This document shows, one piece after another, positions 15,241-23,381 of a stretch of DNA of 33,584 bases; within the stretch, counting starts at the first letter, position 1; each line of letters opens with the position of its first letter. The position numbers were made by a program, and so were the translations under genes. The stretch covers positions 1 through 33,584 of the forward strand of contig NZ_JACHEN010000044.1 in the NCBI RefSeq assembly GCF_014205875.1, read 5' to 3'. The notes under the pieces were generated by a model. The model did no database searches. It was given only the letters and a program-made list of their open reading frames with translations, and had not been told where the DNA came from. This stretch comes from Anaerosolibacter carboniphilus. GTDB lineage: Bacteria > Bacillota > Clostridia > Peptostreptococcales > Thermotaleaceae.

Positions 15241-16217
15241 CGCATATTCCCCCTTAATTCCAGTGTCATCCAATGCTCACTATTTGAAAATATGTGACTA
15301 CATTTCTCTACCAACAGGTATTGGTTGATGCTTACATCCCCTACGTCCTTTAAAGCTACCATGACGCTGCTCCCACCTCTTACCCGTATATCTCCAATAC
15401 AATTTTTAATTTCTAAGGACCGATTCTTTCGATTCTTCATCTTTAGAAGATAATCCGATTGGGCTTTGATTTGGGCAGGATTGAGGTCCTCATTAACAAC
15501 TTCGTAGTACTGCAGCACACCCCACTGATTGATGGTACTACTATCTTGTGTGATATAGACTTCTCTTTTCCCGTTCTCCTTATCTTCCCTTACCAGCTTG
15601 ATCTTGTTATAGGTATCTGTATCTATATCCGTTTGATAGAAAAAGTCTTCTGCTGTTTCGTCTCCAACAATGATAGGCACCTTCATAACTTCCACATCTT
15701 TTAAGGTCAATTTCCCAAAGTCATCATAAAGTACAAACAGTTTACTGGTGTTAATCACCGTCAAGTCAAGAGCTGTATAGATCATATCCATTAAGGTTTG
15801 ATTCTCCTCAATTCTTCGAGGAATGATGTAACCCGTATCAGCCAGAGTTCCAGTCTGCAGATTAAAATCAGCAGCAATCATTTTTACTAGCTCATTGGCC
15901 TTCTTATTACCATAGACATAGGTATCTTTATTCTTTAAGTACCTAATTTGATCATAGGCGGTAACATTGATTAGCTGATCTTTATCTCTACCTTTTACGA
16001 AGATGAATCCATAGAATATATTCACTCCATTCACTTTAAAGATCACCGGGTTGCCTTCCTGGAAGTTGATCACATCATCCTTTACCACAGTGAAGGTAAG
16101 TTTGCCTGGAGTTCCTTTTCTACTGGTATCCCATTGAATATTCCCTTCTAGGATTGGGGCATATACTTTATCTCCATTTTGAATATATAGCTCATACTTC
16201 AACTCATCATCCCCCAT
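15237..16217 (-). CDS. xkdQ: XkdQ-like baseplate hub protein
   Basis: The 326-residue protein matches XkdQ/YqbQ, the gpD/gp44-like hub component of PBSX-type contractile tails. Typical parts are the N-terminal beta domain (ILEGNIQWDTSRKGTPGKLT), GFIFVKGRDKDQLINVTAYD followed by QIRYLKN, the central DDFGKLTLKD segment, and the C-terminal EIKNCIGDIRVRGGSSVMV. The listed start is the ATG directly after the XkdP stop. A TTG at 16200-16202 with GGGGG 8 bases upstream gives MKYELYIQNG and could be the real start. It is flanked by xkdP and xkdR as in PBSX. Confidence 0.92.
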   Translation of the reverse strand: MGDDELKYELYIQNGDKVYAPILEGNIQWDTSRKGTPGKLTFTVVKDDVINFQEGNPVIFKVNGVNIFYGFIFVKGRDKDQLINVTAYDQIRYLKNKDTYVYGNKKANELVKMIAADFNLQTGTLADTGYIIPRRIEENQTLMDMIYTALDLTVINTSKLFVLYDDFGKLTLKDVEVMKVPIIVGDETAEDFFYQTDIDTDTYNKIKLVREDKENGKREVYITQDSSTINQWGVLQYYEVVNEDLNPAQIKAQSDYLLKMKNRKNRSLEIKNCIGDIRVRGGSSVMVALKDVGDVSINQYLLVEKCSHIFSNSEHWMTLELRGNMR

Positions 16218-16883
16218 TTATGATAATCTTAAAACCTGGCCAACATAGAGGGCGTCAGGATTCTTAATGCCATTAATCTTGGCAATCTCAGCATACTTAC
16301 TGCCGTTGTTGAGTTCCTTCTTTGCTATGGCCCAAAGGGTATCCCCATTTTTTACGATGTACTGCTTTGCTGGCTCCTTAGCAGGTCTTTGCTTTTCTTC
16401 TACTACTACGGTCTTTGGTTGCTCGCTTGAAGTAGGATTTGTACTAGCTATGGACTGAAGATTTAAGATCTTCGTTTCATACCGTTTATATTCCCTAAGC
16501 TTTAAAGAAACATAGATATCTCCTTCCTCTCCAGCCCTTTCCTCAAAGCTATAGTCTTCTAAAGATACCTCCATATTCATATCAAAGCTCCCCATATCTC
16601 TAGAGACTACCCACCGAACAGGTTTCTTATCTTTCTTGTATTGCTTAAACTTTTCCAGATAGAATTCAGGATCCTTAGAGTTCATTGCAAGAGGAGAATT
16701 TTGTCCTGGGAGCAATATGTTAAAACTGATATCTGTAAGACCAGGGTCTTTTAATATATTCACTTCACCTAGCTCAATAAGACTGATGGTCTTATTCTTG
16801 TTGTTGATCTGTACCGTCAGCTTATCAGGATTTACCGGTAATCGTATAACCTCTCCTTCATAACTAAAATACATTTCATACAC
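16218..16883 (-). CDS. xkdP: XkdP-like LysM-domain baseplate protein
   Basis: The 221-residue protein combines an N-terminal tail region, which includes VIRLPVNPDKLTVQINNKNK and FNILLPGQNSP, with a C-terminal LysM domain (about residues 175-221; YIVKNGDTLWAIAKKELNNG). LysM binds peptidoglycan, so this tail-tip protein may anchor the baseplate to the wall during DNA injection. The start is a GTG that overlaps the tape-measure stop codon by one base (TAGTG); a G-rich stretch lies 14 bases upstream. Position between tape measure and XkdQ is canonical. Confidence 0.93.
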   Translation of the reverse strand: MYEMYFSYEGEVIRLPVNPDKLTVQINNKNKTISLIELGEVNILKDPGLTDISFNILLPGQNSPLAMNSKDPEFYLEKFKQYKKDKKPVRWVVSRDMGSFDMNMEVSLEDYSFEERAGEEGDIYVSLKLREYKRYETKILNLQSIASTNPTSSEQPKTVVVEEKQRPAKEPAKQYIVKNGDTLWAIAKKELNNGSKYAEIAKINGIKNPDALYVGQVLRLS

Positions 16884-18760
16884 TATACATGCACCCCCTC
16901 AGCAGCGATCATGAGCTGCTCAGTCAAGATCTTTTCTACATGAGGAATAATTCCATCCAAATCCGCGGTTTCACGAACATCACCGAACTGCAGGCTAATC
17001 TGAGGGGCAAGGGTTGCTGTGGTAAATCGGTTTACGACTTGCTGTTCTGCAATATCACGCATCAGCTCCAGTTTTTCATTGCTAATATCTAATTTGTCAT
17101 TAACCTTCTTTAGGTTGTCATTGGCTAATCCAAAGTTATCATTTTGTTGTTCGTTCCAATCTTTGAGCAGTGGGCTATCACTCATACCAACGGCAGGATC
17201 TTTTGGCATTGTAAATTTATCAAGACCAAACTTTGCTTTTAAATTATCTAATGAGAAGTCTTCAATAGCTTTCATTCCAGACTCTTTAAAGCCAGAAAAA
17301 TTTGCTTTATACTCGATTTCTTGTATTTGTTTAGCCTTAACACCTAAGAGGTTAGCGAAGAATTGTGACACCTTGTTAATTCCTTTTATCGCCCCATTGA
17401 TAAGACCCATAATCGAATTTACAGCCCACTCTGCTGCATCTACAATATATCCAAATGCACTTGAGAATGCTTTACGAACAGGCTCACATGTAGCTATCAA
17501 TGCTGCTAATGCTACGATCAACCCAACAACAAGACCTATGATCATAGCGATCGGATTAAACGCCAAAGCTGCATTAAACATGCTTTGTGCTTTAGTTGCA
17601 CCGTGTGTGATAAGCGTCCAAGCTTTAATAGCTCCAGAATGTGCTATTGTTGCAATTGTACTTGCATTTGCAACTAACCAATATAACCCATAAGCAGCAG
17701 CCACACCTAGAATTATGGGCGCTATGGGTTTAAGTACCACGCTGAAAATATGTCCCATAAAAACTAAAGCATTTGTCAATCCAAGAACTGAGGACGCTAT
17801 AATAAAAAAGCCTATGCTAATACTATTGAAAAATGATTGAAATTGTCCATCTTTAAATCCTTGATTAAGGGCTTGCAGAGTGGGTTTTAACGCTTCTAGT
17901 GTACTTTCCCCTGATTGAGCAAAAGAGGCTTCAATGTTTGATCCTAGGTTATTAAATTGAGCTAATGCAGAACTATTGAACTCTTCCAACGCCTGTTGAG
18001 TAGCTCCCTTTTTATCAAGTAGAATATTAAACTTGTTAATAAAATCATCCATATCTTTAGCACTTTGTAACATTTCTCTATCTTGACTTCCAAATCCGAA
18101 ACGACCTTTCAGAGACATAAAATCTCCACCTAAAGCCTCTTTCAGTGCGAATCCTGCTCCTTCCAAACCTTGTGTAGGATCTAAGAATGCTAATCTTTCA
18201 GCCGTTTTGTTTAACTTCATCAGTTTATCTGTACTCTTAGTAAACTGAATAAACTGTCTGGTAATCGCATTAAACTCTTTTATCCCATATACACTATCAT
18301 TAGCATACTTATTTAAGCTTCCAAAAAATGCTTTACCTATGTCTTTGTTTCCTAGCATACCTGACATAGTAATCAGCTGTTGTTCTAGCCTCGTAGATCC
18401 TCCAAGGATCATGTCTATACCTTTTTTAGCAACTTGAAATGATAAATAAGTTGTCGCAAATCCTTTTATTGTATTAAACATGCCATTAGCTTCGTGTGTG
18501 CCGACTTTAATTGTATTATTTATTTCTTTTTGTTTACTTACTACCCTATCTTGTTGATCAACTACTTGCTTAAAAGCTGCTTCTGCCTGCTGTATCTTGC
18601 CCCTAGCAATTTTCATTTGACTTGCAAATTTCGTGTCCATGTTTGCAGCATTAGCCATCTGTTCCATGGCATTGATAGTAATATTAAGTGCTTGGGTCAC
18701 TTGTTGTAGTGGCCTAGAAAAGCTGTCAAACATTTTTAGCGCTGTTGCTACTGTTGCCAT
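16883..18760 (-). CDS. xkdO: Tail tape measure protein (XkdO-type)
   Basis: This protein sets tail length by lining the tail tube during assembly. The 625 residues begin with a helical, Gln/Ala-rich coiled-coil region (about 1-130). The middle has the family pattern MSGMLGNKDI, NDSVYGIKEFNAITRQFIQF, GFALKEALGGDFMSLKGRFG. Several long hydrophobic segments (about 320-450, e.g. IILGVAAAYGLYWLVANAS and MIIGLVVGLIVALAALIATC) follow. The length is about half that of PBSX XkdO, predicting a shorter tail. GAGGTGATTTC precedes the ATG. It is separated from the tail chaperone gene by an inserted cargo gene (18819-19166), unlike the usual direct adjacency. Confidence 0.93.
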   Translation of the reverse strand: MATVATALKMFDSFSRPLQQVTQALNITINAMEQMANAANMDTKFASQMKIARGKIQQAEAAFKQVVDQQDRVVSKQKEINNTIKVGTHEANGMFNTIKGFATTYLSFQVAKKGIDMILGGSTRLEQQLITMSGMLGNKDIGKAFFGSLNKYANDSVYGIKEFNAITRQFIQFTKSTDKLMKLNKTAERLAFLDPTQGLEGAGFALKEALGGDFMSLKGRFGFGSQDREMLQSAKDMDDFINKFNILLDKKGATQQALEEFNSSALAQFNNLGSNIEASFAQSGESTLEALKPTLQALNQGFKDGQFQSFFNSISIGFFIIASSVLGLTNALVFMGHIFSVVLKPIAPIILGVAAAYGLYWLVANASTIATIAHSGAIKAWTLITHGATKAQSMFNAALAFNPIAMIIGLVVGLIVALAALIATCEPVRKAFSSAFGYIVDAAEWAVNSIMGLINGAIKGINKVSQFFANLLGVKAKQIQEIEYKANFSGFKESGMKAIEDFSLDNLKAKFGLDKFTMPKDPAVGMSDSPLLKDWNEQQNDNFGLANDNLKKVNDKLDISNEKLELMRDIAEQQVVNRFTTATLAPQISLQFGDVRETADLDGIIPHVEKILTEQLMIAAEGVHV

Positions 18761-18780
18761 GAAATCACCTCAATTTTACG

Positions 18781-18818
18781 CATAATAAAAGCACCCAAGA
18801 AAGGATGCTTTTATTATG
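18781..18818 (-). terminator. Terminator of the cargo gene inside the tail operon
   Basis: A perfect 13-bp inverted repeat (18781-18793 with 18806-18818) encloses a short GC-rich inner stem and ends in a T-rich tract on the minus strand. It directly follows the stop codon of the 115-residue gene and precedes the tape measure gene. Sixteen of its bases recur in the terminator at 25361-25399. Confidence 0.8.
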
Positions 18819-19166
18819 TCAGAATAATGTTTTAACTAATGTTTTGTACAAACTATCATCTATTTCCAATAAACTTTTCTTGCCATTCTTAAATTGAATG
18901 GCTACAAGATTGATACCTTTTTTCTTTGCCGATAATCCAGCTAATAGGCCTACGGGACCTAATACTAAAGAGCCAACAAGTCCACGACTTACAGCACTTG
19001 TTACACTTGTTCGTTTTTCTTCATCAACTAGTTCATAAGCTTCAACTGTTGTTTTGTTTAGTTTGAAATTTTCCATAAAATTAATCACCAAAGCAATACT
19101 ACCTGCTGTGTTGATTACTTTGCATTTTTCAAAATCTCCTGCAATCACACAATTTTTAGCTCCCAC
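18819..19166 (-). CDS. Cargo (moron-type) protein of unknown function, 115 aa
   Basis: The 115-residue protein has an N-terminal beta-like half (MGAKNCVIAGDFEKCKVINT, then TVEAYELVDEEKR). A glycine/leucine-rich stretch (SRGLVGSLVLGPVGLLAGLS) could insert in or lie on a membrane, and KKKGINLVAIQFKNGKKSLL follows. I recall similar GPVG.LAG.SAK-type proteins of unknown role in bacteria and phages, but cannot name the family. It starts with GTG, with a GGGGG stretch 10 bases upstream. The gene has its own promoter (19202-19231) and terminator. It sits between the tail chaperone and the tape measure gene, so it is probably expressed from the prophage independently of the late genes. Confidence 0.75.
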   Translation of the reverse strand: MGAKNCVIAGDFEKCKVINTAGSIALVINFMENFKLNKTTVEAYELVDEEKRTSVTSAVSRGLVGSLVLGPVGLLAGLSAKKKGINLVAIQFKNGKKSLLEIDDSLYKTLVKTLF

Positions 19167-19201
19167 TTGTTTTTATCCCCCTAGCCTAAAAATTTTACCT
19201 A

Positions 19202-19231
19202 ATTATACCAGAACTTTATCTTCTCTGTCTA
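19202..19231 (-). promoter_or_regulatory. Sigma-A promoter of the inserted cargo gene
   Basis: On the minus strand TAGACA (19231-19226), 18 bases, then TATAAT (19207-19202), with an extended -10 TGG in front. It overlaps the 3' end of the frameshifted tail chaperone reading frame and lies about 35 bases before the cargo gene start. This is one of the best promoter matches in the window. Confidence 0.7.
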
Positions 19232-19407
19232 GCCTTCGTCCTTACTTTATCCATACTCTTCTTTTCATTTTCAACATGTAAATCTATAGCTGCATAGACA
19301 AACGCTTTTTCTTTTCTAGGTAAATTAACTAAAATTCGGGGGCGCCATCTAAATTTATGGAGGGCGTAGTAAGCATAGTTTGCCTCCCAATCGCCCTCCT
19401 TGATCAG
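19216..19407 (-). CDS. Frameshift extension of the tail assembly chaperone (-1 frame)
   Basis: This 63-codon frame continues from the XkdN-like gene after a -1 shift at the slippery sequence A AAA AAC (19413-19407). It has no start codon of its own. It reads LIKEGDWEANYAYYALHKFR and ends VRTKARQRR. The fusion would have about 200 residues. In tailed phages the short and frameshifted forms (lambda gpG/gpGT type) act together as chaperones that load the tape measure protein. The 19392-19399 and 19359-19366 segments can form an 8-bp perfect stem 7 bases after the slip site. This is the only coding function in the gap between the chaperone stop and the cargo gene. Confidence 0.85.
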   Translation of the reverse strand: MIKEGDWEANYAYYALHKFRWRPRILVNLPRKEKAFVYAAIDLHVENEKKSMDKVRTKARQRR

Positions 19408-19413
19408 TTTTTT
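19359..19413 (-). promoter_or_regulatory. Programmed -1 ribosomal frameshift site
   Basis: Zero-frame codons GCA AAA AAC TGA contain the heptamer A AAA AAC, with the stop immediately after. A 7-base spacer (TGATCAA) is followed by GGAGGGCG, which pairs perfectly with CGCCCTCC 25 bases downstream. Heptamer, spacer and stem meet the usual rules for -1 frameshifting. Confidence 0.85.
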
Positions 19414-19817
19414 GCTTCTTCGATCAATTCATTCATACTTTTATCGTAACCGTTAATCTCACTAACGATAGAAAATAATTCTGAGTATTCTCCATCAAGC
19501 ATTTTAACTTTCATGGCATTTAACAAATTTTCTGCACCTAGAACTCCCCAACTACTCTGCAATTCTTTATTTTTGAAATCTGGGTGCATAGTAGTCTCTA
19601 TGATAATCTTTGCCATGTATGCGTCTTGATCTGTCTCGATTATCTTTTGCCCCTTGTGGAAGCTAATTTTGCGACAGCTCTTCCTAAGCTCATCACCCTT
19701 AGCTGCAGTAATAGGTTTAAACTTCATTTTCTTTTCTTTCCCACCTAATTTTACAGTTTTCTCGACAATCTCGACTTCTCCAAAATCATCCATTAAAAAA
19801 TCCTGAAAATCACTCAT
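19404..19817 (-). CDS. xkdN: Tail assembly chaperone, XkdN-like
   Basis: The 137-residue protein matches the XkdN family: MSDFQDFLMDDFGEVEIVEK, then GKEKKMKFKPITAAKGDELR and a helical C-terminal half with LNAMKVKMLDGEYSEL. It corresponds to lambda gpG: a cytoplasmic chaperone that keeps the tape measure protein soluble and recruits tube subunits. The gene ends EEAKN-stop at a slippery site that allows the extended form. GGGAGG precedes the ATG. It follows the tail tube gene, as in PBSX. Confidence 0.92.
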   Translation of the reverse strand: MSDFQDFLMDDFGEVEIVEKTVKLGGKEKKMKFKPITAAKGDELRKSCRKISFHKGQKIIETDQDAYMAKIIIETTMHPDFKNKELQSSWGVLGAENLLNAMKVKMLDGEYSELFSIVSEINGYDKSMNELIEEAKN

Positions 19818-19832
19818 GTATATTCCTCCCTA

Positions 19833-20297
19833 TTATCCTAATATCGGTTTTCCAAAACTATCTAGTAACTCTACATCGTCAAATGTAAAGGCAATCTCTT
19901 CTTCTAAGGCGTCACTTTCGGTATCGAACATGGCCATAGGTACACTGTCTAGGTTTACACCCTTTAATACGACCGTCTGCTTTCCTATGCTTGATGTTGG
20001 ATCTTCATTGACTACTGTGATATCGAAATAGGTATCTATACCCTGCTTAATATATTTAAGCATGATTTCTCTGAATCGAGAAGTAACATAATAGATGGTC
20101 AATGATCCTGTACCATTCCACCCTGTCGTTTTATGCTGTGTACCCCTTCTCCCTAGGGTTTTTATTTCTGCTTTATTCTTTTCCGCTTTAGCTTCTAGCT
20201 TTTTAGCGTAAAACATATCTTCTACTCTTCCATCAATGGTTGCATAGCAGCGAGCTTCCTGTCCGCTGATGGTATCTTGGGCTAAAAAGAAACTCAT
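19833..20297 (-). CDS. xkdM: Tail tube protein, XkdM-like
   Basis: The 154-residue protein is the tube subunit of a contractile tail, stacking in hexameric rings inside the sheath. The pattern DTISGQEARCYATIDGRVED, AEIKTLGRRGTQHKTTGWNG and the C-terminal EIAFTFDDVELLDSFGKPIL is characteristic of XkdM. GGAGGTGAGATAGT precedes the ATG. It follows directly after the sheath gene, and length matches the family. Confidence 0.95.
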   Translation of the reverse strand: MSFFLAQDTISGQEARCYATIDGRVEDMFYAKKLEAKAEKNKAEIKTLGRRGTQHKTTGWNGTGSLTIYYVTSRFREIMLKYIKQGIDTYFDITVVNEDPTSSIGKQTVVLKGVNLDSVPMAMFDTESDALEEEIAFTFDDVELLDSFGKPILG

Positions 20298-20298
20298 A

Positions 20299-21618
20299 CT
20301 ATCTCACCTCCACACTCAGATATATTTTCTCTATGGCGTCCACAGGCTGGGCATACAAATTAGCCACTACAGCATCAATTTCATTACCGGGAAGTACTTC
20401 AATATCCGTTTGAGGATCGAAGTTCTGTATGGCGGTAATTCCTTGCAGTGTATCCATGTAATTAATAATTTCGGCTTTAAAGATATTTCTTCCATCATCA
20501 TTGTTGTTAACCTTACCGATGTAGTACTTTTCAAAGATGGCTTTCATATCATTACCGATACTGTCTAGTACTCGAATGACTCGATTCTTTCTGAATTCCT
20601 TGTTTTTCTCTGGGGTAAAGGAAACTAAAGTATTGATATCCTGTTCAACTACAGCCCGATTGTCATTGGCCACAAATACGAATTCTCCATTTCGGAGAGC
20701 TGCTTCAATTTGACTATTGGTATAGCGAACCGTTACCTCCACCGCATCATCATAGGCCGTATAGGTGAGGGACTCATTGACCTCTGCCCCTGCAATAGCA
20801 CCTGCCACCCATGCTACGGCCTTCTCTGCTGAGATAATCGTTGTATCCGCTAGAACCACACCATTTTTCACTGAGATAATCCCCTCATAGTCTGCTGCAG
20901 GATAATTCTCCAGTACACATTGAACCTTCTTCCCTTCCTGCTCCCTAACTCTTTTGATGAAGGCAACAAATACGGCTTTTAAGGCTGCATCTGTGGAGGA
21001 TAATGCCATGGTATTAAAATCATAGGGTTCTATGGCTGCTAAGTAGTCTGTGTAGTCCTGATTGGTTACAGTGCCATCGGCACCACCTTCTAATGGTACT
21101 CCTGCAGTTGTCGTCAAGGCGCCAGTTCCTGAGAAGTCTACAAAGCTGTTATTTTTCAAGTCTTCAACTGCAGCTACCTTCACCTGGCTATCTACTTCTT
21201 TCCCGTCAAGGAGGGTAATTACATCAAACTTCGCATTGTCCACTATATTGCTCTCGATGACAATAGCTAGATCATTTCCCTTCGTTCCTCCATATTTTGC
21301 TGTAGCCGTCAGATTTCCGTTTGTGGCCGTAGCTTTTGTTCCTGTATTCACACGATACAGCAGCAGCCTTCTAGCTCTTTTTAGAGCTTCTCTGATCAGC
21401 AGTGCGCTTGTATCTGTTAGAGCTATTCCTATTAAACCAAACAGATCATCACCGGCATTAATCTCTACAATCTGTTTTGACGGTCCCCATGGCAAAACGA
21501 AAGGCATGGTTACTACGCCACGCTCTCCAAGGGTTCCTAAAGGTTTCTTAGCTGATCTAAAATTGATATATACGCCAGGGCGTACTTTATTCTGAGTCGT
21601 AAATGTACCACCTGCCAT
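20299..21618 (-). CDS. xkdK: Contractile tail sheath protein, XkdK-like
   Basis: The 439-residue protein is the sheath subunit, which identifies this as a myovirus-type tail. Signatures are the N-terminal RPGVYINFRSAKKPLGTLGE and GVVTMPFVLPWGPSKQI. The central sheath domain includes PYDFNTMALSSTD, and the C-terminal part includes NDNRAVVEQDINTLVSFTP and KNRVIRVLDSIGNDM. The very end (IYLSVEVR) is the arm that links neighbouring subunits. Its start overlaps the stop of the preceding small gene by one base and has AAGGTGAG upstream. Length is close to PBSX XkdK. Confidence 0.96.
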   Translation of the reverse strand: MAGGTFTTQNKVRPGVYINFRSAKKPLGTLGERGVVTMPFVLPWGPSKQIVEINAGDDLFGLIGIALTDTSALLIREALKRARRLLLYRVNTGTKATATNGNLTATAKYGGTKGNDLAIVIESNIVDNAKFDVITLLDGKEVDSQVKVAAVEDLKNNSFVDFSGTGALTTTAGVPLEGGADGTVTNQDYTDYLAAIEPYDFNTMALSSTDAALKAVFVAFIKRVREQEGKKVQCVLENYPAADYEGIISVKNGVVLADTTIISAEKAVAWVAGAIAGAEVNESLTYTAYDDAVEVTVRYTNSQIEAALRNGEFVFVANDNRAVVEQDINTLVSFTPEKNKEFRKNRVIRVLDSIGNDMKAIFEKYYIGKVNNNDDGRNIFKAEIINYMDTLQGITAIQNFDPQTDIEVLPGNEIDAVVANLYAQPVDAIEKIYLSVEVR

Positions 21619-21785
21619 TATTCACTCACCTTGCTTTCTTTAAATTTCTTAATCTCTTCAAAACATGCCTTGATGGTATATTCTCCATCGGACAATATGG
21701 CTGTTAGAATGTCTTTTTCTATCTGTGAAAACTGGCTTGATTGTATAAGCTTCTGCTTTGTAAATTTAATCTCTGTCTTAGCCAT
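21618..21785 (-). CDS. Small phage protein between tail terminator and sheath genes (55 aa)
   Basis: The ORF encodes MAKTEIKFTKQKLIQSSQFS... and ends EEIKKFKESKVSE. It overlaps the upstream gene by 8 bases and the sheath gene by one base (TAATG), so it belongs to the tightly packed late operon. PBSX-like phages often carry a short charged protein here. Its function is unknown. It is a lysine-rich, helical protein without membrane segments. Confidence 0.8.
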   Translation of the reverse strand: MAKTEIKFTKQKLIQSSQFSQIEKDILTAILSDGEYTIKACFEEIKKFKESKVSE

Positions 21786-22206
21786 TCTTTAACTTCGCCT
21801 CCTTCTCTAAGGTTTCCATGTATGGTATCTGCCCTTGATTCTTTAACATATGTGTTTCAAGTTCTAGGAAGAAATGAAGTACACCGTCTACAATCTCATA
21901 GCGCTTGTTATTACTTCGCAAGCAGTTACTACCTACATGAATATAATCCAACACACTATATAATCGCTCTGCCACAGCACAACAGTCCTCATTGACTTTT
22001 AATTCTTTATCGCTGAAATAGTGGATGTCAAAGAACACCGTCTTTCGATATCGCCTATTAAACTCCCTGGAGAGAGAATCGCTCAAAACCTTCACAAAAA
22101 AACAGGGCTCATTAAATCCCTGTTTGATCTCTTCACCATATATATTTATTCCTGGAAAGTTACTGTCCAGTGCTTGGTTAATCCCTATGCGAATATCATT
22201 TGTCAT
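21778..22206 (-). CDS. Tail completion / tail terminator protein (XkdJ-like)
   Basis: The 142-residue protein lies between the HK97-gp10-type gene and the sheath gene, where PBSX has xkdJ. The N-terminal NDIRIGINQALDSNFPGINI and the central KVLSDSLSREFNRRYRKTVF, FDIHYFSD are typical of the phage tail-terminator fold family (DUF6838-like), which caps the tail end before it joins the head. GAGGTGATAGG precedes the ATG. The exact family name is from recall. Confidence 0.82.
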   Translation of the reverse strand: MTNDIRIGINQALDSNFPGINIYGEEIKQGFNEPCFFVKVLSDSLSREFNRRYRKTVFFDIHYFSDKELKVNEDCCAVAERLYSVLDYIHVGSNCLRSNNKRYEIVDGVLHFFLELETHMLKNQGQIPYMETLEKEAKLKNG

Positions 22207-22210
22207 CCTA

Positions 22211-22663
22211 TCACCTCTTTGGTGGCCTACCGTTTAAAATTTGCTCCAGCAACTCCACTTGTTTCCTCTCCAAATACTTTGGAAGCTCTTTTTCAATTTC
22301 CTGCATGGAGATGGTCATCATAAAGCGTCCCTCTACCCATCCTTTATGGTTCCTAGTTCTATGCCCATATTCTACATAACCGCTGTATTCTACAGGGTTG
22401 TATATCTCTACCACATAGGCGTTCCCATGCCTTTCTACTTTTCCAACTTTCCAGTTTCGTCTGAGATTGCCACCAGTTCTTCCGGATCCTTCTGGATATA
22501 CACCAACAGGCGTACGCTTTTTAATCTTCCGCTCTGCTCTAAAGGCCATTTCCAGCAGGAATTCTTGAATGAATCTTTCCACTACCCTTTCATCCAGAGC
22601 CTTTTGAAAACTGTTCCCTATCTTCTTGAAGTCCTTAAAATCAAACTTCCCCAACTTACTCAT
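22211..22663 (-). CDS. HK97 gp10-like / XkdI-type head-tail joining protein
   Basis: The 150-residue protein has the HK97 gp10 pattern: a basic helix FLLEMAFRAERKIKKRTPVG, then GRTGGNLRRNWKVGKV and VEYSGYVEYGHRTRNHKGWV. Members act in tail completion or head-tail joining. It overlaps the preceding gene by 4 bases (ATGA). Order and length agree with YqbI/XkdI. Confidence 0.9.
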   Translation of the reverse strand: MSKLGKFDFKDFKKIGNSFQKALDERVVERFIQEFLLEMAFRAERKIKKRTPVGVYPEGSGRTGGNLRRNWKVGKVERHGNAYVVEIYNPVEYSGYVEYGHRTRNHKGWVEGRFMMTISMQEIEKELPKYLERKQVELLEQILNGRPPKR

Positions 22664-23037
22664 GCACGACCAATTCTTTCTAACATGATTTCTTGGTGAG
22701 TTGAGAATACAACAGGCTCTCCAACATTTTGAAACATGTATTCCATTCCCTTTTGAGACACATAGATTTTACAACCTGCCTTCACCATAACGTCTGGATC
22801 CATAAATAGCATTGCATCGTAATTGATATTTGCCGTAGTTTCAGTTTGATTAGCAGGTTTCGCATGAATGTTCAGATTACAAGGTATATCCTTGTAATAT
22901 TCGATTTCCTTCTGTTCTGTCTCAAAAGTTTCAGGATTTTTCACAGGCTCAAACCCTTTAATGGTGCATAATCCTTCATAAAATATCTCAACTGCTATTC
23001 GTGCCACTGCTCTGGCTTTCTCTATACTGCTTAACAT
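22660..23037 (-). CDS. Minor head / head-closure protein (XkdH/YqbH-like)
   Basis: The 125-residue protein sits between the connector and gp10-like genes, the position of XkdH/YqbH. It contains a short helix (SIEKARAVARIAVEIFYEGL) followed by a beta-rich part (CNLNIHAKPANQTETTANIN, MFQNVGEPVVFSTHQEIMLE) consistent with a head-closure or stopper fold. The ATG at 23037 overlaps the preceding stop codon (TAATG); a GTG two codons upstream is possible. Function is inferred from position and shape. Confidence 0.8.
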   Translation of the reverse strand: MLSSIEKARAVARIAVEIFYEGLCTIKGFEPVKNPETFETEQKEIEYYKDIPCNLNIHAKPANQTETTANINYDAMLFMDPDVMVKAGCKIYVSQKGMEYMFQNVGEPVVFSTHQEIMLERIGRA

Positions 23038-23381
23038 TACCACACCAGCTTTCTATATCGGTTAAGCTGTTTTGTATAGTTCTTTAGGAATTTCTCCCCT
23101 TCTGTCATAGAAGTTTTAATGTTTGCAAAACTGGTTGATACATTTCCCTCTGCAATAGAAGTAATAGGCCCTAGCGGTGTATCTTCTGCGCCTAAATTCT
23201 CAGATCGATACATATCTACGGCCATATTGAGCATGACACTATTTAAACCAGCCGGTACCTCATCAATATGACAATAATCTTTGATTAAGTCTGCTATTCT
23301 TTCAAGGCTGAACTCTAAAATAAAATCCTTTTCATCGTTATTGATCCCCAGCAGCTTCCTCAGTTTCTCCAGTTGAGTCAT
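23037..23381 (-). CDS. Head-tail connector protein (YqbG-like)
   Basis: The 114-residue helical protein has the pattern of phage connector/adaptor proteins (YqbG, HK97 gp6-like): FILEFSLERIADLIKDYCHI, VPAGLNSVMLNMAVDMYRSE, LGPITSIAEGNVSTSFAN. Such proteins form a ring under the portal. The ATG at 23379-23381 has AGGTGAG upstream; a GTG at 23387 is the longer option. It overlaps the preceding gene by 44 bases in another frame. Confidence 0.88.
   Translation of the reverse strand: MTQLEKLRKLLGINNDEKDFILEFSLERIADLIKDYCHIDEVPAGLNSVMLNMAVDMYRSENLGAEDTPLGPITSIAEGNVSTSFANIKTSMTEGEKFLKNYTKQLNRYRKLVW

Noticed and set aside
17019..17693. 224-codon plus-strand ORF opposite the tape measure gene
   Set aside because: It is the mirror frame of a clear tape measure gene; no Shine-Dalgarno and no protein-like motif pattern.
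21062..21595. 177-codon plus-strand ORF opposite the sheath gene
   Set aside because: Composition is Ser/Pro/Val/Phe-rich as expected of an antisense shadow; the sheath protein is certain.
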